Below are positions 45,102-54,540 of a stretch of DNA of 64,000 nucleotides, piece by piece. The number at the start of each line of letters is the position of its first letter. Within the stretch, counting starts at the first letter, position 1. Source of the DNA: Curtobacterium pusillum (GTDB lineage: Bacteria; Actinomycetota; Actinomycetes; Actinomycetales; Microbacteriaceae); NCBI GenBank assembly GCA_002025645.1, contig CP018783.1, positions 1,054,001-1,118,000 on the forward strand, given 5' to 3'. The translations under genes were made by a program, and so were the position numbers. Below the pieces are notes generated by a model that was not told the origin of the DNA, did no database searches, and saw only the letters and a list, made by a program, of their open reading frames with translations.

Positions 45102-45182
45102 GACGACACGCGACCGCACCGGCCCCAGCCCGAGGGGTAGTCTCCGACTGCACCCCTGCCGCAACGACGCGAAAGGACATCG

Positions 45183-47147
45183 ATGTCCGCTCCGACCCAG
45201 ACCGATCCCCGCCACGACGGAGGCCGCGAAGACCCCGCGACCTTCCCGCCGTCGCCCGAGTTCGTCGCCGACGCGGTGGCCGGCGCAGACCTCCACGAGG
45301 CCGCAGCGTCCGACCGCGAGGCGTTCTGGGCCGAGCAGTCCCGCACCCTGCTGGACTGGCGCACACCGTTCACGCAGACCCTCGACTGGTCCGGCGCCCC
45401 GTTCGCGAAGTGGTTCGCGGACGGCACCCTCAACGTCGCGGAGAACTGCCTCGACCGCCACGTCCGCGCCGGCAACGGCGACCGCGTGGCGATCCACTTC
45501 GAGGGAGCGCCGGGCGACACCCGGCGGATCACGTACGCCGAGCTCACCGCCGAGGTCCAGCGCGCGGCGAACATGCTCACCGACCTCGGCGTCGGGCACG
45601 GCGACCGGGTCGTGGTCTACCTCCCGCTCATTCCCGAGGCCGTCGTGACGATGCTCGCCGTCGCACGGATCGGCGCCGTGCACTCCGTCGTGTTCGGAGG
45701 CTTCAGCGCCGAGAGCCTCCGCGCCCGCATCGAGGACGCCGGGGCGAAGCTCGTCGTCACGGCCGACGGCGGCTGGCGACGCGGCGCGGTCTCGGCGCTC
45801 AAGCCCGCAGTCGACGAAGCGCTCGAGGGCGATGGCACCGAGAGCGTCGAGCACGTGCTCGTCGTCAAGCGCGGCGGCAACGAGATCGCCTGGAACGACC
45901 GCGACCTCTGGTGGCACGACGAACTGGCGAAGGCGGACGCCACCCACGAGGCGCAGGCGTTCCCCGCCGAGAACCCCCTCTTCATCCTGTACACCTCGGG
46001 GACGACCGGGAAGCCGAAGGGCATCGTGCACACCTCGGGCGGGTACCTGACGCAGGCGGCGTACACGCACAAGAACGTGTTCGACATGCACCCCGAGAAG
46101 GACGTCTACTGGTGCACCGCCGACATCGGCTGGATCACCGGGCACTCCTACGTCGTCTACGGACCCCTCGCGAACGGCGTCACGCAGGTCCTGTACGAGG
46201 GGACCCCGGACGAGCCGAAGCCCGGTCGGTGGTGGGACCTCGTCGACGCGTACGGCGTGACGGTCCTCTACACCGCGCCGACCGCTGTGCGCGCCGCGAT
46301 GAAGGCCGGCCGCGAGATCCCCGAGGCCCGCAGCCTCGAGACCCTCCGCCTGCTCGGGAGCGTCGGCGAGCCGATCAACCCCGAGGCCTGGAACTGGTAC
46401 CGGCAGGTCATCGGCCACGACCGCACGCCGATCGTCGACACGTGGTGGCAGACCGAGACCGGCGCGATCATGATCTCCGCGTTGCCCGGCGTCACGAAGC
46501 TCAAGCCCGGCGCCGCGCAGACGCCGCTGCCGGGCATCGTCGCGGAGATCGTCGACGACGACGGCAACCGTGCGGACCCCGGCGAGAGCGGCTACCTCAC
46601 CATCACGGAGCCGTGGCCGTCGATGGCGCGCGGCATCTGGGGCGACCCGGACCGCTTCGTCGAGACGTACTGGTCGCGGTTCCCCGGGCGGTACTTCGCG
46701 GGCGACGGCGCGCGCCTCGACGGCCAGGGAGACATCTGGATCCAGGGCCGCGTCGACGACGTCATGAACGTCTCCGGCCACCGTCTGTCGACGGCGGAGA
46801 TCGAGTCCGCCCTGGTCGGCCACGAAGGAGTCGCCGAGGCCGCCGTCGTCGGTGCCGCCGACGAGACCACCGGCCAGGCGGTCGTCGCGTACGTCATCCT
46901 CACCGCCGAGGCAGCAGCCGGCGTCGACCGCGAGTCCGCGGCGACGGAGCTCCGCAACTGGGTCGGCAAGCGGATCGGCGCGATCGCCAAGCCGCGCCAG
47001 GTCGTGATCGTCCCGGAGCTGCCGAAGACACGCTCCGGCAAGATCATGCGACGGCTGCTCCGCGACGCGGCCGAGGGCCGCCGCATCGGTGACACGACGA
47101 CGCTGGCCGACCCGACGATCATGGCGACCATCTCGGAACTCATGTAG
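45183..47147 (+). CDS. acs: Acetyl-CoA synthetase
   Basis: 654 aa, normal length for Acs. It has the ACAS N-terminal domain, the P-loop TSGTTGKPKGI, the adenylate motif DTWWQTETGAIM, YFAGDGA, and the C-terminal RSGKIMRR with the Lys that is acetylated as regulation in this family. It activates acetate with ATP and CoA. An AAAGGA site precedes the ATG, with a TAGTCT -10 candidate about 40 nt upstream. Convergent with the RidA gene across a strong palindrome. Confidence 0.96.
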   Translation: MSAPTQTDPRHDGGREDPATFPPSPEFVADAVAGADLHEAAASDREAFWAEQSRTLLDWRTPFTQTLDWSGAPFAKWFADGTLNVAENCLDRHVRAGNGDRVAIHFEGAPGDTRRITYAELTAEVQRAANMLTDLGVGHGDRVVVYLPLIPEAVVTMLAVARIGAVHSVVFGGFSAESLRARIEDAGAKLVVTADGGWRRGAVSALKPAVDEALEGDGTESVEHVLVVKRGGNEIAWNDRDLWWHDELAKADATHEAQAFPAENPLFILYTSGTTGKPKGIVHTSGGYLTQAAYTHKNVFDMHPEKDVYWCTADIGWITGHSYVVYGPLANGVTQVLYEGTPDEPKPGRWWDLVDAYGVTVLYTAPTAVRAAMKAGREIPEARSLETLRLLGSVGEPINPEAWNWYRQVIGHDRTPIVDTWWQTETGAIMISALPGVTKLKPGAAQTPLPGIVAEIVDDDGNRADPGESGYLTITEPWPSMARGIWGDPDRFVETYWSRFPGRYFAGDGARLDGQGDIWIQGRVDDVMNVSGHRLSTAEIESALVGHEGVAEAAVVGAADETTGQAVVAYVILTAEAAAGVDRESAATELRNWVGKRIGAIAKPRQVVIVPELPKTRSGKIMRRLLRDAAEGRRIGDTTTLADPTIMATISELM

Positions 47148-47155
47148 CGGGAACG

Positions 47156-47203
47156 ACGCGAGCCGCGCCTCCAGTCGGTCCGGACTGGAGGCGCGGCTCG
47201 CGT
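47156..47203. terminator. Palindrome between acs and the RidA gene (family copy D)
   Basis: 21-bp perfect arms with a 6-nt loop (GGTCCG). The arm is CGAGCCGCGCCTCCAGTC-like, the same core as other copies but ending in a different outer sequence. It lies 9 nt after the acs stop and 23 nt after the stop of the RidA gene, fitting a two-way terminator. Confidence 0.8.
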
Positions 47204-47225
47204 GACGTGCGCCGCTGACGGTCCG

Positions 47226-47687
47226 TCAGTCGGTGAGTTCCACCACCAGCTCGACCTCGACCGGTGCGTCCAGCGGGAGCACCGCGACGCCCACCGCGCT
47301 GCGCGCGTGGACGCCGGCGTCGCCGAAGACCTCACCGACGAGGGTGGAGGCGCCGTTCGCGACGCCCGGCTGGCCGGTGAACGCCGGGTCGCTCGCGACG
47401 AAGACCGTCACCTTGACGACCCGCGCGACGCGGTCGAGCGAGCCGGCGACGGACTGCACGGCCGCGAGGGCGTTCAGCGCCGCGGTCCGGGCCTCCGCTG
47501 TGGCGGTCTCGGCGTCGACCGTGGCGCCGACCTTGCCCGTCACGGGCAGTGCGCCGTCGACGAACGGCAGCTGGCCGGCCGTGTACACGTACCCGCCGGT
47601 GACGACGGCCGGGACGTAGGCGGCGACCGGGGCGGCCACCGCCGGGATCGTCAGGCCCAGTTCGGCGAGCCGCTCCGCGACGCTCAC
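47226..47687 (-). CDS. RidA/YjgF family protein
   Basis: 153 aa from a GTG overlapping the previous stop. It has the YjgF pattern GYVYTAGQLPFVDG, then NALAAVQSVAGSLDRVARVVKVTVFVAS and the C-terminal VEVELVVEL. The typical catalytic Arg region (ARSAVGVAVLPLD) is present. RidA enzymes remove reactive enamine/imine intermediates; this longer variant may have another substrate. Cytoplasmic. Confidence 0.87.
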   Translation of the reverse strand: MSVAERLAELGLTIPAVAAPVAAYVPAVVTGGYVYTAGQLPFVDGALPVTGKVGATVDAETATAEARTAALNALAAVQSVAGSLDRVARVVKVTVFVASDPAFTGQPGVANGASTLVGEVFGDAGVHARSAVGVAVLPLDAPVEVELVVELTD

Positions 47688-47842
47688 GCGTCGGCCTTCG
47701 GACGCTTCAGGTAGGCCACCAGGCCGCCTTCGGGGCCGGTGACGACCTGGACCAGCTCCCAGCCCTCGTCCCCGAAGTTGTTGAGGATCGCGGTGGTGTT
47801 GTGGATGAGCAGTGGGGCGGTGAAGTATTCCCAGCGAGTCAT
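47684..47842 (-). CDS. Small DUF4177-like protein
   Basis: 52 aa (MTRWEYFTAPL..., ending KRPKADA). It starts at an ATG preceded by AAGGATCTCC and its stop overlaps the GTG of the RidA gene, so the two are translated together. The pattern WEY-x-n-LN-FGDEGWELVQVV matches the small DUF4177 fold, whose members read as single beta-sheet proteins of unknown role. No membrane segment. Confidence 0.75.
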   Translation of the reverse strand: MTRWEYFTAPLLIHNTTAILNNFGDEGWELVQVVTGPEGGLVAYLKRPKADA

Positions 47843-47879
47843 GGAGATCCTTGCCAGCCTTTCAGTCGGCGGTGTCGTT

Positions 47880-47885
47880 TAGGCT
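47880..47885 (+). promoter_or_regulatory. -10 box of the penicillin-binding protein gene (leaderless type)
   Basis: TAGGCT ends 7 nt before the ATG at 47893 with no Shine-Dalgarno between, so the mRNA likely begins at the start codon. A GTGTCG-type -35 is weak. Confidence 0.45.
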
Positions 47886-47892
47886 GCATCCT

Positions 47893-50451
47893 ATGTCTGC
47901 CCAGAAGACGTCTGCCTCGCGGACCAAGCCCGTCTCTGCAGTCGGCGCCTTCGTCGGTTTCGTCGGTTTCAGTGTGCTCGCCGGTCTGCTCGTCACGATC
48001 GGTGTCACCCCCGCGATCGCGGTGGCCGGTGTCACGACGACGTCGACGATCGGCGTGTTCGAGTCCCTGCCGGAGTACATCGAGATCGGTGACCTCCCGC
48101 AGCGCAACGAGCTGTACGCGTACCAGGGCGGCAAGAGCGTGCACTTCGCGACGGTCTACGACCAGAACCGCCAGGAGCTCAAGTTCGACCAGATCAGCGA
48201 CCAGCTGAAGAACGCGGCCATCGACGGCGAGGACAAGCGCTTCTACGACCACGGCGGCGTCGACATGACCTCGCTCGTCCGCGCGGGCGTGGGTTCGCTC
48301 GCCGGTGGGCTCGGCGAGTCCGGTGGTGGTTCGACGCTGACGATGCAGCTCGTCCGCAACATCAAGATGAACCAGGCGCTCGAGCTCCCCACGCAGGAAG
48401 AACGCCTCAAGGCCTACAACGACGCGGTCGAGCAGACCATCCCCCGCAAGCTCGAGGAGATGAAGCTCGCGATCGGTCTCGCGAAGAAGTACACCCACAA
48501 GGAGATCCTCACCGGGTACCTCAACATCGCGTACTTCGGCGACCAGACCTACGGTGTGCAGGCCGCGGCGCAGCACTACTACAACAAGAGCGCGACCGAC
48601 CTCACCCCCGCCGAGGCAGCCTCGATCCTCGCGATCGTGCAGTCCCCGAACACCCGCAACCTGTCGAACCCGAAGTACTACGACGCCAACGTCGCTCGCC
48701 GCAACGTCATCCTCAAGTCGATGTACGCGCAGAAGCACCTGACGAAGGCCGAGTACGACCAGGCGGTCGCGTCGAACCCCAAGGACTACGTCCACCTGAC
48801 CCAGCCGTCGCAGGGCTGCCGCGCCTCGGTCGGTGACGGCTCGCAGTTCTTCTGCGACTACGCAGTCAAGGTCGTCAAGGAGATGACCCAGCTCGGCGCC
48901 ACGCAGAAGGAACGCGACGCGGCCTGGCGCAACGGCGGCTACAAGATCCAGACCACGCTGAACATCGACTTGAACGCGCAGCAGAAGCAGCTCCTCAACA
49001 CCTACGACAACAAGGCGGAGACGCGGCTCGCGCTCGGCTCGACACTCGACTCGGTCGAGGTCGGCACCGGACGCATCCTGACCATGGCGCAGAACAAGGA
49101 TTACGACCAGTCCTTGAAGGCCGCGCCGACATCGACGTCCCTCAACTACAGCGTCGATGAGAAGTACGGCAACTCCACCGGCTTCCAGACCGGCTCAACC
49201 TTCAAGGCGTTCACGCTCCTCGACTGGATCAAGGCCGGCCACGGGCTCAACGAGACCGTCAACGGCACCGCCCGCACTGTGTCTCCGTGGACCATCTGCG
49301 GCCAGACGGACTACACGCAGTTCAAGGTGTCGAACGACTCCCCCGGTGAGAACGGGAACTACAGCGTCCTCGGCGCGACAGCTGGCTCGATCAACGGAGC
49401 CTTTGCCTCGATGGCCCAGAAGCTCGACCTCTGCGACATCAAGACGATGGCAGAGAACTTCGGTGTCCACCGTGCCGACGGGACAGAACTGCGGAAGAAC
49501 CCGTCGTTCATCCTCGGCACGAATGAGATTGCGCCGCTGACCATGGCGGCGGCATACGCAGGCATCGCGAACAACGGCGTGTTCTGCCAGCCGATCGCGG
49601 TCGAGCAGATCACGAACGCCGATGGCAAGAAGCTCGGCGGCCAGACGAAGGAATGCAAGCAGGCCATCGACCCAGCGGTCGCCCAGACCGCGGTCTACGC
49701 CATGAAGCGCACGATCACGAGCGGGACAGCGCGCGGAGCGCAGACTGCGGACGGCCAGCAGTTGTTCGCGAAGACCGGAACGACCGACGAAGCCGAGCAG
49801 ATCTGGCTGGTGGGCGCGAGTACCCGGGTGGCGACCGCCTACTGGCAGGGCAACACCGACGGCAAGAAGTTCAACCTCCGTCACTTCAGCAACGGCGTGA
49901 ACGGCACCTACGCCGGTGTGCGTGCCGACGTGTGGCGGCAGGCGCAGACACCGGTCAACGCCGCGTACCCGGGTGGCACGTTCACGGATCCGTCCTCGTC
50001 ATCGATCCGCGGCAACAGCGTGCCCGTGCCGGATGTGACCGGCAAGTCCGCGGCAGACGCGAAAGCAGCGCTCGTAGGATCGGGCTTCACGTACGTCGAC
50101 GGCGGCACGCAGCCCGGCGCTCAGACGGCCGGCACCGTGACGTCCACGTCTCCGGCACCCGGCTCGTACCTGTCGAAGAACGCGAGCGTCACCGTCTACA
50201 CCTCGGACGGATCGCAGATCACGGTCCCGTCGGTGACCGGGAAGCCGTTGAACGACGCACGGGCGCAGCTGAACGAGGTCGGACTCACCAACGTGGCGAT
50301 CGCCGAGCAGTACGCGAAGGGCGGCGGCGACAAGGAGTGCCGTGTCGCTGCAGTCGACCCGGGCGTGCACACGAACGCCGGCAAGGACTCGACCGTCACA
50401 CTGACGCTCTACGGTGACAAGAACGGCAAGGCCCCCAAGGACTGCAAGTGA
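47893..50451 (+). CDS. ponA: Class A penicillin-binding protein with PASTA domains
   Basis: 852 aa. A transmembrane anchor lies at about 17-46. The GT51 glycosyltransferase has DGEDKRFYDHGG with its catalytic Glu and GGSTLTMQLVRN. The transpeptidase has STFK (Ser435, Lys438) and KTG (627-629). Two C-terminal PASTA repeats follow from about 716 (VPVPDVTGKSAADAKAAL and ITVPSVTGKPLNDARAQL). It polymerises and cross-links peptidoglycan outside the membrane. The last domain has two Cys that may pair. It overlaps the metallophosphoesterase gene by 4 bp. Confidence 0.93.
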   Translation: MSAQKTSASRTKPVSAVGAFVGFVGFSVLAGLLVTIGVTPAIAVAGVTTTSTIGVFESLPEYIEIGDLPQRNELYAYQGGKSVHFATVYDQNRQELKFDQISDQLKNAAIDGEDKRFYDHGGVDMTSLVRAGVGSLAGGLGESGGGSTLTMQLVRNIKMNQALELPTQEERLKAYNDAVEQTIPRKLEEMKLAIGLAKKYTHKEILTGYLNIAYFGDQTYGVQAAAQHYYNKSATDLTPAEAASILAIVQSPNTRNLSNPKYYDANVARRNVILKSMYAQKHLTKAEYDQAVASNPKDYVHLTQPSQGCRASVGDGSQFFCDYAVKVVKEMTQLGATQKERDAAWRNGGYKIQTTLNIDLNAQQKQLLNTYDNKAETRLALGSTLDSVEVGTGRILTMAQNKDYDQSLKAAPTSTSLNYSVDEKYGNSTGFQTGSTFKAFTLLDWIKAGHGLNETVNGTARTVSPWTICGQTDYTQFKVSNDSPGENGNYSVLGATAGSINGAFASMAQKLDLCDIKTMAENFGVHRADGTELRKNPSFILGTNEIAPLTMAAAYAGIANNGVFCQPIAVEQITNADGKKLGGQTKECKQAIDPAVAQTAVYAMKRTITSGTARGAQTADGQQLFAKTGTTDEAEQIWLVGASTRVATAYWQGNTDGKKFNLRHFSNGVNGTYAGVRADVWRQAQTPVNAAYPGGTFTDPSSSSIRGNSVPVPDVTGKSAADAKAALVGSGFTYVDGGTQPGAQTAGTVTSTSPAPGSYLSKNASVTVYTSDGSQITVPSVTGKPLNDARAQLNEVGLTNVAIAEQYAKGGGDKECRVAAVDPGVHTNAGKDSTVTLTLYGDKNGKAPKDCK

Positions 50452-51404
50452 CCCGCGGTCGCGCCGCGCTGGGAGTCCTCGCAGCGGGCGCGGCCGTCGG
50501 TGCCGCGTCCGCGGCCTGGGGATCGCTCGTCGAGCGCCGTCGGTTCGGCATCCGGTGGGAGACCGTCCCGGTCCTCCCGCCGGGGTCGCGCGACGTCGTC
50601 GTCCTGCACCTGTCGGACATCCACATGGCACCGTGGCAGGCCGACAAGCAGCAGTGGCTGCGTGATCTGAGCCTGGTCGAGCCGGACTTCATCGTGAACA
50701 CCGGCGACAACCTCGGGCACCCGACGGCGAACGCGGCGGTGGAGTACGCCCTCGAACCGTTCCGCGGGGTGCCGGGAGCCTTCGCGTACGGGTCCAACGA
50801 CTTCTACGGTCCGTCGCCGCGCAACCCGTTCAAGTACTTCAGCGGGCCGAGCCAGATGCACTCGGAGCGGCGTCCGGTCGAGCTCGACATCGATCGGCAG
50901 ACCGCCTTCTTCGAGTCGCTCGGCTGGCTCGACGTCAACGACCGCGCCCACGCGATCGAGCTGAAGGGTTCGCGCTTCGAGCTCTTCGGCACGTCCGACG
51001 CACACCGCGGGTGGGACCGGCTCGACCTCCTGCCGACGAACGTCGACGAGATGCGCGGCGACGTCCCGTGGTCCGAGGACGAGGACGGCCCCTCCCCCGT
51101 CGCGATCGGCATCACGCACGCGCCGTACCGTCGTGTGCTCGACGCCTTCGTCACGCAGGGTGCCGACATCGTCTTCGCCGGCCACACCCACGGTGGACAG
51201 GTGCAGGTTCCCGGGGTCGGTGCGCTCGTCACGAACTGCGACCTGCCGCGTCGGTACGTCAGCGGGCTGCACAAGTGGCAGCACCGCGGGCACTGGTCGT
51301 GGCTCGAGGTCTCGGCAGGGCTCGGCACGTCGATCTACGCACCGGTGCGGTTCTCCTGCCGTCCCGAAGCAGTGGTCGTCACGCTGACCGCGCGCACCGA
51401 CTGA
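50448..51404 (+). CDS. Metallophosphoesterase
   Basis: 318 aa from a GTG overlapping the PBP stop. The calcineurin-like metal site is complete: HLSDIHMAPWQ, NTGDNLGH, YGSND, GITHAPYRR and FAGHTHGGQ. An N-terminal hydrophobic stretch (ALGVLAAGAAVGAASAAWG) suggests membrane anchoring. In actinobacteria this gene regularly follows the PASTA class A PBP, so a role in cell-envelope lipid or phosphate metabolism is likely, though the substrate is unknown. Confidence 0.9.
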   Translation: MTRGRAALGVLAAGAAVGAASAAWGSLVERRRFGIRWETVPVLPPGSRDVVVLHLSDIHMAPWQADKQQWLRDLSLVEPDFIVNTGDNLGHPTANAAVEYALEPFRGVPGAFAYGSNDFYGPSPRNPFKYFSGPSQMHSERRPVELDIDRQTAFFESLGWLDVNDRAHAIELKGSRFELFGTSDAHRGWDRLDLLPTNVDEMRGDVPWSEDEDGPSPVAIGITHAPYRRVLDAFVTQGADIVFAGHTHGGQVQVPGVGALVTNCDLPRRYVSGLHKWQHRGHWSWLEVSAGLGTSIYAPVRFSCRPEAVVVTLTARTD

Positions 51405-51507
51405 CCCCTCCAGCGCGACGCGCCCGGGAGTTCGCTCGATGGTCACGAGCACACCGGATCATCGGATAGACTTCTGGGGTTGCTCCGGCCACGGAGCGAT
51501 CACACCG

Positions 51508-51582
<75 letters not shown>

Positions 51583-51602
51583 ACTGTGTTGAGACAGTAC
51601 GA

Positions 51603-51636
51603 AGAAGGCCCTGGTTCTCCGGAACCAGGGCCTTCT
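51603..51636 (+). terminator. Intrinsic terminator after tRNA-Pro
   Basis: A 15-bp perfect stem (arm AGAAGGCCCTGGTTC) with loop TCCG, followed by GCTTTCCC. Confidence 0.85.
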
Positions 51637-51709
51637 GCTTTCCCGTCGTCGGCATGTGTCCGCCGGCCCATCCACCGTCGCCACCGAATGGCGATCGTCG
51701 CGGTCGAGA

Positions 51710-51715
51710 TACGCT
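51710..51715 (+). promoter_or_regulatory. -10 box of the soluble kinase gene (leaderless type)
   Basis: TACGCT ends 9 nt before the ATG at 51725, and there is no ribosome site between. Confidence 0.4.
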
Positions 51716-51724
51716 CGATCCGCC

Positions 51725-52750
51725 ATGGACATCCCCGCGCCGCTCGCCTCCGTCCTCGCGCAGATCGGTGCGCGCTTCCCCGAACTCGCCGACGACCCGG
51801 TGATGGCCGAGAGCCTGCTCGAGAACGTCACGTCGATGATCGCCGAAGCGCACGAGCGGTACGCCGCCGGCGTCGAGTCGAGCGTCGTGAGCGATTCGTA
51901 CCTCGACCCCGCACACCTCGCGACCGGCGCACTGCACGCCGAGCACGCCCAGCACCCGGCTGGCGCGATGCTCGCCGCCGAGGTCCTGTTCGACGCCTAC
52001 CTGCCGGTCTTCGTCGACGAGGTCGGCGCATCGACCACGGCCGACGTCCTCCGCGCCACCAGGGCGCTGCACGCCGGTGTCTGGAGCCGGTTCCCGGCCG
52101 GGGCGATCGCGTACACCGAGGCACTCCGGCAACGGGTCACGACGGCGCACATGGACTCCCGGACACAGATCGCCCGGGACCTGCACGACCGAGTGGCGCA
52201 CGGGATCCTCGCGGGCCTGCAGCGCATCGACCTGACCCTGCTGACCGATCCCCCTGCGCCGGCACGGACCGCCCAACTGGAGGACGCGGCACGGCTTCTC
52301 CGCGGCGCGCTCGGCGAGGTGCAGGACCTCGCGGTCTCGCTGCACGCGCGGGTCGGCGACGACCACCTCGACGCCGCGCTCGGCCGGCACGCGCGGGACC
52401 TGTTTCCCGCCGAGAGCGCCGTCGAGATGACGTCCTCCGGCACCCCGGTGACCCTGCCGAACTGGAAGGCCGAGGAGGCCCTCACGATCCTGCTCGAGGC
52501 GCTGACGAACTGGCGGAAGCACGCGTCCGGGTCGACGGCCACGGTGCACTTCGACTGGACCAACCGGGCGGTCACGGTGACGGTCTCCGACGACGGGCCT
52601 GGATTCGACACCACGGCAGCGGCCGACGGTCGGCTCGGCCAGCTGACGATGCGGGAGCGAGCGGGCCTCATCGGTGCGGTGCTGACCGTCGAGAGCGCAC
52701 CAGGGGCCGGTACGACCGTGCGGCTGGCGATCCCGGTGGGCGCGCTGTGA
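51725..52750 (+). CDS. Soluble sensor histidine kinase, HisKA_3 type
   Basis: 341 aa. There is no transmembrane segment. A helical N-terminal domain of about 140 residues is followed by RDLHDRVAHGIL (phospho-acceptor His154) and a HATPase_c domain with TILLEALTNWRKHA and SDDGPGFD, ending GAGTTVRL. This is a NarL-type kinase that senses an intracellular signal, which cannot be named. Coupled to a LuxR-type response regulator by a GTGA overlap. The N-terminal domain has no clear GAF or PAS motif. Confidence 0.85.
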   Translation: MDIPAPLASVLAQIGARFPELADDPVMAESLLENVTSMIAEAHERYAAGVESSVVSDSYLDPAHLATGALHAEHAQHPAGAMLAAEVLFDAYLPVFVDEVGASTTADVLRATRALHAGVWSRFPAGAIAYTEALRQRVTTAHMDSRTQIARDLHDRVAHGILAGLQRIDLTLLTDPPAPARTAQLEDAARLLRGALGEVQDLAVSLHARVGDDHLDAALGRHARDLFPAESAVEMTSSGTPVTLPNWKAEEALTILLEALTNWRKHASGSTATVHFDWTNRAVTVTVSDDGPGFDTTAAADGRLGQLTMRERAGLIGAVLTVESAPGAGTTVRLAIPVGAL

Positions 52751-53370
52751 CCGGCGACATCACGCACGTCGCGATCGTCGACGACCACCGGCTCTTCCGC
52801 GAGGGCCTGGCGACCATCCTGTCGTCGGTGCCGACCATCCGCGTCGTCGCGCACGGGGAGCGCCCGGCCGAGGTGCTCGACTCCCCCGAGGTGCAGGCGA
52901 TCGACGTCCTGCTGCTCGACGTGGAGCTCGACGGTCCCCCGGCACGCACCACGATCGCCACGGTGCGCCGGAACCACCCGGGCATCGCGGTCGTCGTGCT
53001 GACGATGCACCGGGACGCCGTGCTCCGCCGCGCGCTGCTCGACGCGGGCGCGGTGGACTTCGTCACGAAGGACACCCCGAGCCGCGAACTCGTCGACCGG
53101 ATCGTCCGGGCGACGAGCACCGACGCCGCACCGGTGACGTTCCCGATCGACCTCGTCACCGAGGCCCGCGCGGGCTCACCGCTCAGTGACCGCGAACTCG
53201 AGGTCCTGCGGCTCATCGCCGCCGCACGGTCGAACGCCGAGATCGCCGCCGACCTCGGCCTCGCCGTGGGAACGGTGAAGCGGCACGTCTACAACGTCTT
53301 CCGGAAGCTCGACGTGGGGTCCCGCGTCGCCGCGATCGCCACCGCGACGCGGCTAGGGCTCCTCGCCTAG
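52747..53370 (+). CDS. LuxR/NarL family response regulator
   Basis: 207 aa from a GTG overlapping the kinase stop. The receiver domain has [12 protein letters not shown], Asp58 in LLLDVEL, VVLTMH and VTKDTP (Lys switch). The C-terminal LuxR helix-turn-helix is [20 protein letters not shown] followed by [11 protein letters not shown]. It is the partner of the soluble kinase. Its stop overlaps the stop of the convergent luciferase-like gene by two bases. Confidence 0.92.
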   Translation: MTGDITHVAIVDDHRLFREGLATILSSVPTIRVVAHGERPAEVLDSPEVQAIDVLLLDVELDGPPARTTIATVRRNHPGIAVVVLTMHRDAVLRRALLDAGAVDFVTKDTPSRELVDRIVRATSTDAAPVTFPIDLVTEARAGSPLSDRELEVLRLIAAARSNAEIAADLGLAVGTVKRHVYNVFRKLDVGSRVAAIATATRLGLLA

Positions 53371-54410
53371 ACCGACGCGTCCACCCCGGCACGCACCAGG
53401 CGGCCGTCGGCGTGCAGCCCCGCGACGACGTCGAGCGCCTGGTGCCGGTACCGCGCCTGCGCCGCCCCCGGAGCGACGATCACGCCGTCCGCCCCGGTCG
53501 ACTCGACGAGCGAGTTGATCTTCGCGGCGACCTGTTCGGCGTTCCCGTAGGCCTGCCGCTCCGTGCGCGCCGCGATGAACCGCCGCTCGAGGTCGCTGAA
53601 CTCGTAGGCCCGCGCTTCCTCCATCGACACCGGCTCGGGCTTCGCACCCTGGCGCATCCGGATGAACGAGATCATCCCGGGAGCGCTCTGCTCGTCGACG
53701 ATCGCCGGATCCTCGTCGGTGACGACCTGCACGCCGATCAGGGCGTTCGGTGTCTGCCGGAAGCGCGACGGCCGGAACGAGTCGCGGTACAGGGCGAGTG
53801 CCGCCTCGGTGTTGTCCGAGGCGAAGTGGTGGGCGAAGGCGAACGAGACGCCGAGCGCGCCGGCGGCCTGCGCGCTGTACCCGGAGGACCCGAGCAGCCA
53901 GAACTCCGGCACGTCGCCGTAGCCCGGGACGGCCCGGATGCGGGACAGCGGGTTCTCCGCGTCCATCCCGGTGAAGAACCCGATGAGGTCGGCGAGTCGG
54001 TCGGGGAAGTCGTCGACGTCGAGGCGGTCGGTCCGGCGCAGCGCCATCGCGGTCGCCCCGTCGGTCCCCGGTGCGCGACCCAGACCGAGGTCGACCCGGT
54101 CGCCGTAGAGCGCACGGAGCGTGCCGAACTGCTCGGCCACGACGAGCGGTGCGTGGTTCGGCAGCATCACGCCGCCGGAACCGATCCGGATAGTGGAGGT
54201 CGCGGCCCCCACGGCACTCAGCAGCACCGCCGGCGCGGACGACGTGATGCCCGGCATGCCGTGGTGCTCGGCGACCCAGAAGCGCTCGTAGCCGAGCTTC
54301 TCGGCGTGCACCGCCATGTCGATGGAACCCTGCAGGGCTTCGGTGTTGGACTGGCCGTACTCGCGCGTGGCCAGGTCGAGGACGGACAGGTGCACGGATG
54401 CGTCGCTCAT
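53367..54410 (-). CDS. Luciferase-like FMN-dependent oxidoreductase (LLM class)
   Basis: 347 aa from the ATG at 54410. A single-domain TIM barrel of the bacterial luciferase type: [31 protein letters not shown] and [11 protein letters not shown] are the usual LLM segments. Such proteins use reduced flavin or F420; related ones are annotated as MsnO8-type. The substrate is unknown. It has no neighbour in the same pathway. The upstream region holds a copy of the dispersed palindrome. Confidence 0.87.
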   Translation of the reverse strand: MSDASVHLSVLDLATREYGQSNTEALQGSIDMAVHAEKLGYERFWVAEHHGMPGITSSAPAVLLSAVGAATSTIRIGSGGVMLPNHAPLVVAEQFGTLRALYGDRVDLGLGRAPGTDGATAMALRRTDRLDVDDFPDRLADLIGFFTGMDAENPLSRIRAVPGYGDVPEFWLLGSSGYSAQAAGALGVSFAFAHHFASDNTEAALALYRDSFRPSRFRQTPNALIGVQVVTDEDPAIVDEQSAPGMISFIRMRQGAKPEPVSMEEARAYEFSDLERRFIAARTERQAYGNAEQVAAKINSLVESTGADGVIVAPGAAQARYRHQALDVVAGLHADGRLVRAGVDASV

Positions 54411-54456
54411 GTGGGCACCAACGTCACCCGGCGCACGTGCATTCCGCACCACGTAC

Positions 54457-54500
54457 CGGCCTGGAGGCGCGGGGCGGGCCCGCACCGTGCCTCCAGGCCG
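54457..54500. terminator. 44-bp palindrome downstream of tdk (family copy E)
   Basis: 22-bp arms with one mismatch and one G.T pair, no loop, centred at 54478/54479. The arm starts CGGCCTGGAGGCRCGG. It lies 41 nt after the tdk stop and 47 nt before the start of the luciferase-like gene on the same strand. Confidence 0.7.
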
Positions 54501-54540
54501 TCAGACGGTCGCGTGTGCACGACGCGGGCCGGTGCGCCCG

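Larger units (their letters stand above)
44563..45182. other. 620-bp spacer between the Tad operon and acs
   Basis: No credible gene. Its left 380 bases are visibly lower in G+C than the neighbours. Contents: three GTACCCC motifs (about 44604, 44624, 44944), a hairpin at 44844-44877, two G-tract motifs with flanking dyads (GTTGGGGGGAAC, 44855-44866; GATTGGGGGGAATC, 44890-44903), a 3 x 33-bp tandem repeat (45003-45101) and a TAGTCT -10 candidate near 45139 for acs. Short frames on both strands lack a start with ribosome site or family similarity. Confidence 0.6.
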
